27,549 nucleotides of DNA, from NCBI GenBank assembly GCA_038209365.1, contig JBBQXS010000055.1, positions 1-27,549 of the forward strand, given 5' to 3'. This DNA is from DASQHW01 sp038209365 (lineage in GTDB: Bacteria > Actinomycetota > Acidimicrobiia > IMCC26256 > PALSA-610). This document shows, in pieces, positions 22,347 to 27,549 of this stretch; the first letter of the stretch is position 1; each line of letters opens with the position of its first letter. Made by a program: the position numbers and the translations under genes. The notes under the pieces were generated by a model, which saw nothing but the letters and a program-made list of their open reading frames with translations, did no database searches and was not told the origin of the DNA.

Positions 22347-23006
22347 ATGAGCGAACCCGTCGCGCGTATCGCGCTCGCGGATGACGACGCGCTGCTGCGC
22401 GAGGGCCTCGCGACCTTGCTCGAACGGCACGGATTCGACATCGTCGGCCAAGCCGGCGATGCCGCGGCGCTCCTTGCCCTCGTCCGTGAGCACGAGCCCG
22501 AGGTCGTCATCGTCGACATTCGGATGCCACCTGCGCACTCCACCGAGGGACTCGACGCGGCACGTGTCATCCGCGAGGAGTTCCCGGCGGCGGGAATTCT
22601 CGTGCTCTCGGCACACGTCGAGGTCGACCACGCAATGGAGCTGCTCGCCGCGGGCCAACGGATCGGCTACCTGCTCAAGAGCCGCGTCACCGACGTGGCC
22701 GAGTTCATCGAGAGCGTCGAGCGGATCGCTCGCGGGGGTTCGGTTGTCGACCCGGGCCTCGTACGGGAGCTCGTCGGGGCCCGTCGCCGGAATGACCCGC
22801 TCGAGGGGCTGACGCCACGCGAGCGTGAAGTCCTCGCGTTGATGGCTGAAGGGTGTTCGAACTCCGGTATCGCGCGCCGGCTCATCGTGACGGAGGGCAC
22901 CGTCGAGAAGCACGTCAACAGCATCCTCATGAAGCTGCAGCTCCCGGAGTCGCCGGACGACCATCGACGTGTGCTCGCGGTGATCACGTTCCTCGAAGCT
23001 CGTTAG
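22347..23006 (+). CDS. NarL/FixJ-type response regulator
   Basis: The ATG at 22347 (219 residues) starts directly at the receiver fold: MSEPVARIALADDDALLREG. Phospho-acceptor Asp57 is in VVIVDIRMPP, and Lys111 in YLLKSRV. Residues 155-200 are a LuxR-type helix-turn-helix: LTPREREVLALMAEGCSNSG and RLIVTEGTVEKHVNSILMKL. A longer frame to a TTG at 22287 adds 20 residues without receiver features. The binding site is weak for both. It is very probably the partner of the HisKA_3 kinase encoded divergently next to it. Its stop overlaps the stop of the convergent single-domain receiver gene by four bases. Confidence 0.92.
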   Translation: MSEPVARIALADDDALLREGLATLLERHGFDIVGQAGDAAALLALVREHEPEVVIVDIRMPPAHSTEGLDAARVIREEFPAAGILVLSAHVEVDHAMELLAAGQRIGYLLKSRVTDVAEFIESVERIARGGSVVDPGLVRELVGARRRNDPLEGLTPREREVLALMAEGCSNSGIARRLIVTEGTVEKHVNSILMKLQLPESPDDHRRVLAVITFLEAR

Positions 23007-23389
23007 TTCGCGCGACCGCGCCCAACATCTCCCCCGCCTTCGAGCAGGTAGGAGACGGCTTGCGCCGAGAGCTCCGCCTTCGACACGAAGCCGATGGCTC
23101 CGCTGGCAGCGATGAGATCGGCGAACTCAGCCTCGGGGTAGGCCGAGATCAGCACGATGCGCGTGTCGGCGGTCACCATTGCGAGTCGCGATGCGAGATC
23201 GAACCCGCTCTCGTCGCCGAGGTCGACGTCGACGAGGACGACATCCGGCTGGAGCTGCGCAACGAGCCGGAGTGTCTCCCCGGACGTCGACGCCACGCCG
23301 ACGACGTCGACCCCCTCCCCTTCCAGGAGGTCGCGCGCCGCTTCGAGGAAGCCGCGGTTGTCGTCGACGAGCAGATAGCGCTGAGTCAT
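23003..23389 (-). CDS. Single-domain response regulator (receiver only)
   Basis: The ATG at 23389 gives 128 residues: MTQRYLLVDDNRGFLEAARD, then VVLVDVDLGDESGFD with Asp54, ISAYPEAEF with Ser82, and FVSKAELSA with Lys104, a complete receiver with no output domain. It is a close paralogue of the receiver of the gene at 23524 (same LLEGEG, GVAST, PDV-LVDVDLG-ESGFD, LISAYPE-EF and GFVSK blocks), so the two come from a tandem duplication. Stand-alone receivers act by protein contact or as phosphate sinks. It ends four bases inside the convergent NarL-type gene. An upstream element shared with its paralogue lies at 23444-23463. Confidence 0.88.
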   Translation of the reverse strand: MTQRYLLVDDNRGFLEAARDLLEGEGVDVVGVASTSGETLRLVAQLQPDVVLVDVDLGDESGFDLASRLAMVTADTRIVLISAYPEAEFADLIAASGAIGFVSKAELSAQAVSYLLEGGGDVGRGRAN

Positions 23390-23443
23390 GGTCGAAGATC
23401 TCGAGTGTCGGGTTCTCTCAGCATCGCAGAGAGATGCGACGGG

Positions 23444-23463
23444 CACATCGCCGCTAGCTGGAA
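23444..23463 (-). repeat. Upstream element shared by the two receiver genes, copy 1
   Basis: Minus strand reads TTCCAGCTAGCGG followed by CGATGTG. It matches copy 2 (24522-24541) at 18 of 20 positions. It lies 55 bases before the start of the single-domain receiver gene. Further short matches (CTGCGAT) follow at nearly equal distance in both copies. Confidence 0.6.
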
Positions 23464-23523
23464 CGTCGGAAGCCCAGCTGGCCGGGGCTCGGGACGACGG
23501 GGTGCGAGGAAGTCACGCCCGCG

Positions 23524-24498
23524 TCAGTCGGAACTCGTCCGGGGGAGGTAATGCGGGCTGTCGAGCACCAAACCACCCAGGAGAATCTTCGGGTGGGTGC
23601 GGAGCAAGTCGGGTACGAGCCCGCCACCGAACCGCTCCAAGTCGTACAGGCAGAGCACGACTTGCGCGTATCGAGGCACGAAGTCGTTCACTTCGGACTC
23701 GTACTCGATGAGATCGTCGGCACCGGGTACGTCTCGCAGCGACCATGACATCTCGCCGACGACGCGGGCGCAGCCGTATCGACCGCTGCGCATCGCGGGA
23801 CCGACAGCGTCATCGAAGAAGTCGACCATGGCCCCGGGGTCGAAGCGCTGCGTGCGGAGATAGGCGTCCTTCGAGCGAAACAATTCCAGTTGGCCGGACC
23901 GGATGGCCTCTTCGGCGTCAACGCCGAGGGCGCCGGCGACTTCAGTCGGCTCGACGGCATCGACGACACCAATGCACTTGTCGCCTTGTCGCACTCCCTC
24001 TCGAAGAAACGGCAACAGGATCTCGTCACGTTCCGCCGAACCGAAGTAGAACGCGCACACGTGGTCACCTTGGGCCAGTTGCAAACCGGGGCTGCCATCG
24101 TCCTTGTTCGGGAGGAGAGCCGTGACGGCTGCTGCCGACAGATCGGATTTCGACACGAATCCGGCGGCCGGGCTGGCCGCGACGAGGTCGGTGAACTCAC
24201 CCTCGGGATACGCCGAGATCAAGACCACCGGCGCGTGATTTCCGGCGGCAAGCCGCCGAGCGACATCGAAGCCGCTCTCCTCGCCCAGATCCACGTCCAC
24301 GAGGATCACATCGGGGCGAAGCTCGCCGGCGAGCCGAATTGCCTCGGCGCCCGTCGACGCGACGCCGATGACACGCGCGCCCTCACCTTCCAGCAGGTGG
24401 CGCGCGGCCTCGACGAAGTGAGCGTTGTCGTCAACGATGAGGAAGCGCAGCGCCGTGACCTCCCTGTCCGGGCTTCCGTATCGGGGTCTTCGCACCAT
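23524..24498 (-). CDS. Receiver-MEDS domain protein
   Basis: From the ATG at 24498, 324 residues. A receiver domain spans about 18-140 (LRFLIVDDNAHFVEAARHLL, LVDVDLGEESGFD, ISAYPEGEF, GFVSKSDLSA), with the acceptor Asp in DVDLG. A MEDS domain follows (about 143-320), recognisable by GDHVCAFYFGSAERDEILLP and FLREGVRQGDKCIGVVDA. MEDS (methanogen/methylotroph DcmR sensory) domains are thought to bind a small hydrocarbon-related ligand; they are often fused to anti-sigma or regulator domains. The first 16 residues have no match in the paralogue. A CTG at 24450, eight bases after GGGAGG, fits the alignment better and may be the real start. The gene is divergent from the LuxR-type ATPase. Confidence 0.87.
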   Translation of the reverse strand: MVRRPRYGSPDREVTALRFLIVDDNAHFVEAARHLLEGEGARVIGVASTGAEAIRLAGELRPDVILVDVDLGEESGFDVARRLAAGNHAPVVLISAYPEGEFTDLVAASPAAGFVSKSDLSAAAVTALLPNKDDGSPGLQLAQGDHVCAFYFGSAERDEILLPFLREGVRQGDKCIGVVDAVEPTEVAGALGVDAEEAIRSGQLELFRSKDAYLRTQRFDPGAMVDFFDDAVGPAMRSGRYGCARVVGEMSWSLRDVPGADDLIEYESEVNDFVPRYAQVVLCLYDLERFGGGLVPDLLRTHPKILLGGLVLDSPHYLPRTSSD

Positions 24499-24521
24499 GA
24501 TCGCAGCGGACCCCCATGGGA

Positions 24522-24541
24522 CACATGACCGCTAGCTGGAA
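24522..24541 (-). repeat. Upstream element shared by the two receiver genes, copy 2
   Basis: Minus strand reads TTCCAGCTAGCGG followed by TCATGTG, 18 of 20 positions equal to copy 1 (23444-23463). It is 72 bases from the CTG start and 24 from the ATG start of the receiver-MEDS gene. It also lies in the gap before the divergent LuxR-type ATPase gene. Confidence 0.6.
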
Positions 24542-24656
24542 GATGGTCTTCCCGGCTGGCGGCCCTCCTGAACGGCGGCTGTCCCCGAAGACACTTCGCG
24601 GGAGAAGTGCGATCGTCCGGATTGCGGGGCTGACGTGGTGCCGGAGAGGACGACCG

Positions 24657-27461
24657 ATGCAGACGATGCCCGACCGACTACAGGTCCCACCGGGCTCGGA
24701 CGGTGTCCGTTTCACGGATGATCTCACCATGCAGACCGTGCTCGATGCTCTCGAGCTCGAGTCCGGGCGACCCATTCCGGACCTCGCTCTGCGACCGGGC
24801 CGCGCGCAGATGTTCGCCCGCGAGCGGCCGGCCCTGGAACGCGTCCTCGACGGCGCCCGCCGGGGGCACGGACAGGCCTTGGTGTTGCGAGGCGAGTCGG
24901 GCTTCGGGAAGACCACGTTGCTCGACAACGCGGCTTCGTCTGTCTCCGGTTTTCGCATCGCACGGGTCTGCGGCGTGGAGTCGGAGCGGGATCTCTCCTA
25001 TGCGGCGCTGCACCGCCTGTGCGCGCCGATCTCCGATCACGTCGAGCAGCTCCCGGCGCCACAGCGCGACGCGCTCATTGCCGTGCTCGGCCTGGTCGCC
25101 GAGGTCGGAGCCGACGAGCCACTCGCATGCCTGGTCGACGACGCCCATCTGCTCGACGAAGCATCCCTGCAGGTACTCGCGTTCGTCGGACGCCGTCTCC
25201 GCTCGCATCACGTCACTCTGGTGTTCGCCGTGCGCGAGCCGATCCCGGAGCTCCACGGAATTCCCGAGCTCGTCCTCGGCGGTCTCACCGACACCGAAGC
25301 GCACGCGCTGCTCGTTTCAATCGTTCCGGGACGCCTCGACTCGCGGGTGCGCGACCGTATCGTCGCCGAGGCGAAGGGAAACCCGCGCACGCTCCTCGCG
25401 TCGTCATCCGCCCCGGCAGCCGAGCAGCTCGCCGGCGGCTACGGCCTGCCCGTTGCGTTGCCCGCGCGCGACACGTATGCCGAGTGCTCGCGCCTCGAGC
25501 GGCTTCCGGTGCAGACCCGACGCTTGCTGTTGCTCGCGGCAGCCGAGCCCGAAGGTGACTCGGCAGTGTTGTGGCGGGCTGCGGCCCGGCTCGGTATCGA
25601 TGCGGATGCCGCGGACCAGGCAGCGTCGCTCGGTGTCCTCGAGTTCGGCATGCGCGTGACGTTCTGTGATCCGCAGATGCGGTCGGTCGCGTACCACGGC
25701 GCACCTTTCGACGAGCGTCGGCGCGTGCACCAGGCGCTGGCCGATGCGATCGCAGAAGCCGATCCCGATCGATGGGCATGGCATCGGGCGCACGCAACGC
25801 TCGCGCCGGATGCGGATGTGGCGGACGATCTCGAGCGGGCGGCGAGCCGGGCGCGCGAAACCGGCGGCCTTGCGGCGGAAGCGGCCTTCCTCGAACGATC
25901 GGCGCTTCTCACGCCGGATCCTTCACGGCGCGCGACGCGCGCGCTCGCGGCCGCTCACGCCAGGTTCGATGCGGGGTCACTTGCCGCCGCCTCTGACCTG
26001 TTGACCGTGGCCGGCGCGGGCCCACTGGACGAGCTCGAGCGCGGACGACTGCAGCGACTGCACGCGAAGATCGCGTTTGCAGGCAACGCGAGGAGCGATG
26101 CCCCGCGGCTGCTCCTCGAGGCGGCGAAGGCTCTCTCACCGCTCGACGTTCGGCTCGCACGCGACACATTTCTCGAAGCGCTCGAGGCAGCGGTCTTCGC
26201 GGGAGGCCTCGCGGCGCCTTCTGCACTGCGCGATGCGGCCGAGGCGGCTCGGGCCGCACCGCCCGCAGAGCGGCCGTGCGCAGCCGACCTGCTGCTCGAC
26301 GGACTCGCGGTGCGCTTCACCGACGGCCATGTGGCCGCGGTTCCGGCGCTGCAGCGCCCGGTGGAGGCATTCTGCCGCTCGGACGACGCCGACTGGCGGG
26401 GCCTCGCGTGCCTCGCCGCCGCCGAAGTGTGGGACATCGAAGCGCTGCGTGCGATCGCGACCCGCTACATCCGGCTGGCGCGAGACATCGGCGCGCTCAC
26501 AGAGCTTCCGCTCGCACTCAACTACGTCGCCAGCATGCATGTGCAGGACGGAACATTCGCCTCCGCAGCCAGCCTCATCGAAGAGGCTGAGGCGATCTCG
26601 GCGGCGACTGGGCAGCGCGTCGCCGTCAGCTCGTTGCTGCTCGCGGCGTGGCGAGGCTCAGCGGGGGAGGCGGCCGAACTGGTCGGGGCGAGCAGGCGCG
26701 ACGCGCAGGCTCGAGACGACGGCCGACAGATCACGCTCACCGAGTACACGACCGCCTTGCTCTACAACGGTCTCGGCCGCTACGCGGACGCGCTCGTCTC
26801 CCTCAGACCGGCATTCGAGCGCGACGAGCTCGACTCCTGCTGCTGGATCCTGCCCGAGCTCATCGAGGCCGCGGCGCGAAGCGACGAACGTGACCTCGCC
26901 CTGAAGGCGTGCGAGCGATTGGTCGGGCAGACACAGGCCAGCGGTACGGAGTGGGCGCTCGGGATCGAGGCGCGCTCGCTCGCGCTCGTGACGGACGGGC
27001 CCAACGCGGAGAAGCTCCACCGCGAAGCAATCGAGCGCCTCGGTCGGTGCCCGGCAGCGGCCCACCGTGCACGTGCGCACCTCCTCTATGGCGAATGGCT
27101 CCGCCGTCAACATCGGCGCATGGATGCACGCGAGCAGCTGCGCATCGCCTACGACATGTTTTCCACAATGGGAGCCGCTGCGTTCGCCGGGCGCGCCCAT
27201 CGTGAGCTGCTTGCGACAGGCGAGCGCGCCCGTAAGCGAACTGTCGAGACGACGAACCAGCTGACTTCCCAAGAAGCGCACATCGCGCGGCTCGCGGCTC
27301 ACGGTCGCTCGAATCCGCAGATCGCGGCGACGCTGTTCATCAGCGCCCGCACGGTCGAATACCACCTGCACAAGGTCTTCACCAAGCTCGGCATCAGCTC
27401 CCGCGTCCAGATCACCGATGTGCTCGAACTCGACGCGACGACGACTCCTCCGCCCGCCTAG
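24657..27461 (+). CDS. Large ATP-binding LuxR-family regulator (LAL/MalT-like)
   Basis: The ATG at 24657 is six bases after AGAGGA and gives 934 residues; the frame is open to 24516 but the added 47 residues look non-coding. After a lead segment, an ATPase (AAA/STAND-type) module has Walker A GESGFGKTT (79-87) and Walker B ACLVDDAHLLD (157-167). A long alpha-helical, TPR-like region follows (about 330-860), rich in Ala, Leu and Arg, as in the LAL family. The last 65 residues are a LuxR helix-turn-helix: LTSQEAHIARLAAHGRSNPQ, IAATLFISARTVEYHLHKVF and TKLGISSRVQITDVL. LAL proteins are ATP-dependent activators that often control catabolic or secondary-metabolite genes; the target is not in view. 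It is divergent from the receiver-MEDS gene, and the sequence ends soon after its stop. Confidence 0.92.
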   Translation: MQTMPDRLQVPPGSDGVRFTDDLTMQTVLDALELESGRPIPDLALRPGRAQMFARERPALERVLDGARRGHGQALVLRGESGFGKTTLLDNAASSVSGFRIARVCGVESERDLSYAALHRLCAPISDHVEQLPAPQRDALIAVLGLVAEVGADEPLACLVDDAHLLDEASLQVLAFVGRRLRSHHVTLVFAVREPIPELHGIPELVLGGLTDTEAHALLVSIVPGRLDSRVRDRIVAEAKGNPRTLLASSSAPAAEQLAGGYGLPVALPARDTYAECSRLERLPVQTRRLLLLAAAEPEGDSAVLWRAAARLGIDADAADQAASLGVLEFGMRVTFCDPQMRSVAYHGAPFDERRRVHQALADAIAEADPDRWAWHRAHATLAPDADVADDLERAASRARETGGLAAEAAFLERSALLTPDPSRRATRALAAAHARFDAGSLAAASDLLTVAGAGPLDELERGRLQRLHAKIAFAGNARSDAPRLLLEAAKALSPLDVRLARDTFLEALEAAVFAGGLAAPSALRDAAEAARAAPPAERPCAADLLLDGLAVRFTDGHVAAVPALQRPVEAFCRSDDADWRGLACLAAAEVWDIEALRAIATRYIRLARDIGALTELPLALNYVASMHVQDGTFASAASLIEEAEAISAATGQRVAVSSLLLAAWRGSAGEAAELVGASRRDAQARDDGRQITLTEYTTALLYNGLGRYADALVSLRPAFERDELDSCCWILPELIEAAARSDERDLALKACERLVGQTQASGTEWALGIEARSLALVTDGPNAEKLHREAIERLGRCPAAAHRARAHLLYGEWLRRQHRRMDAREQLRIAYDMFSTMGAAAFAGRAHRELLATGERARKRTVETTNQLTSQEAHIARLAAHGRSNPQIAATLFISARTVEYHLHKVFTKLGISSRVQITDVLELDATTTPPPA

Positions 27462-27494
27462 CGCGTCATTCGTGGTCGGGGGGCGGCGAGGGGA

Positions 27495-27543
27495 CCCCCC
27501 CCCCCCGCCCCCCCCCCCCCCCCCAACACCGAGGGGGGGGGGG
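27495..27543. other. C and G homopolymer tract, likely assembly artefact
   Basis: A run of about 30 C bases (27495-27524, one G at 27507) is followed after a few bases by 11 G bases (27533-27543) at the very end of the window. Nothing coding can be read here. Such paired homopolymers at a contig end usually come from poly-G sequencing error joined in assembly, not from the chromosome. Confidence 0.75.
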
Positions 27544-27549
27544 ACCACC

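Noticed and set aside
24516..24656. 47-residue N-terminal extension of the LuxR-ATPase
   Set aside because: It overlaps the shared upstream element, has no family features, and the ATG at 24657 has a good AGAGGA site.
26658..27548. 296-codon minus-strand frame at the right end
   Set aside because: It starts in the homopolymer artefact, giving a poly-Gly N-terminus, and is antisense to the LuxR-ATPase gene.

Overview
The window is G+C-rich (roughly two thirds by eye), with frequent GTG/TTG starts, 4-bp ATGA/GTGA gene overlaps and short intergenic gaps. The families present point to the phylum Actinomycetota: a DUF222 (13E12-type) gene behind an actinobacterial LexA box, an actinobacterial GAF-LuxR regulator, a SigB/SigF-type sigma factor and a large LuxR-ATPase. 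A soil or environmental lineage such as Acidimicrobiia or Thermoleophilia is my inference; there is no rRNA or other marker to fix it. I found no tRNA, rRNA, CRISPR array, insertion sequence or prophage gene.

Layout. (1) 1-465: the 5' part of a minus-strand DUF222 gene that runs off the left edge, with an SOS promoter and LexA box. (2) 466-1215: a DUF899 thioredoxin-like protein, convergent with (3) 1223-4717: two exported minus-strand proteins, a cupredoxin/beta-helix lipoprotein and a large secreted protein of unknown function. (4) 4946-5669: a compact minus-strand set of a small beta-barrel-like protein, a PRC-barrel protein and a 32-residue membrane protein. (5) 5882-10050: two overlapping cyclic-di-GMP genes, PAS-PAS-PAS-GGDEF-EAL and TM-GAF-GGDEF. 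(6) 10061-12367: an orphan NuoF-like flavoprotein downstream of a stress-type sigma factor. (7) 12626-14278: a response regulator with a dead GGDEF and an intact EAL domain. (8) 14300-16887: a minus-strand operon of pirin, UBP zinc finger, hexapeptide transferase and an 83-aa orphan. (9) 17137-18425: an alpha/beta hydrolase coupled to an orphan. (10) 18595-19110: a nitroreductase. (11) 19265-27461: a signalling block with a GAF-LuxR regulator, a CHASE3-HAMP-GAF histidine kinase divergent from a NarL-type regulator, two paralogous receiver proteins (one fused to a MEDS domain) and a LuxR-type ATPase.

The main theme is sensing: of 23 protein genes, nine are c-di-GMP enzymes, two-component proteins, a sigma factor or LuxR regulators. 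The c-di-GMP pair at 5882-10050 probably makes and degrades the same messenger under separate input domains. The kinase at 20281 and regulator at 22347 are a likely cognate pair. Redox-linked genes (DUF899, cupredoxin, NuoF, nitroreductase, pirin) are interspersed, so a redox or stress response is a reasonable but unproven reading.

I did not find a convincing new multi-gene system. The most distinctive signals are a hairpin that buries the ribosome binding site of the LuxR gene at 19265, a duplicated upstream element in front of the two receiver paralogues, probable CTG starts, the SOS promoter, the tiny membrane protein and the orphan NuoF. The last ~60 bases are C and G homopolymers that look like an assembly artefact.
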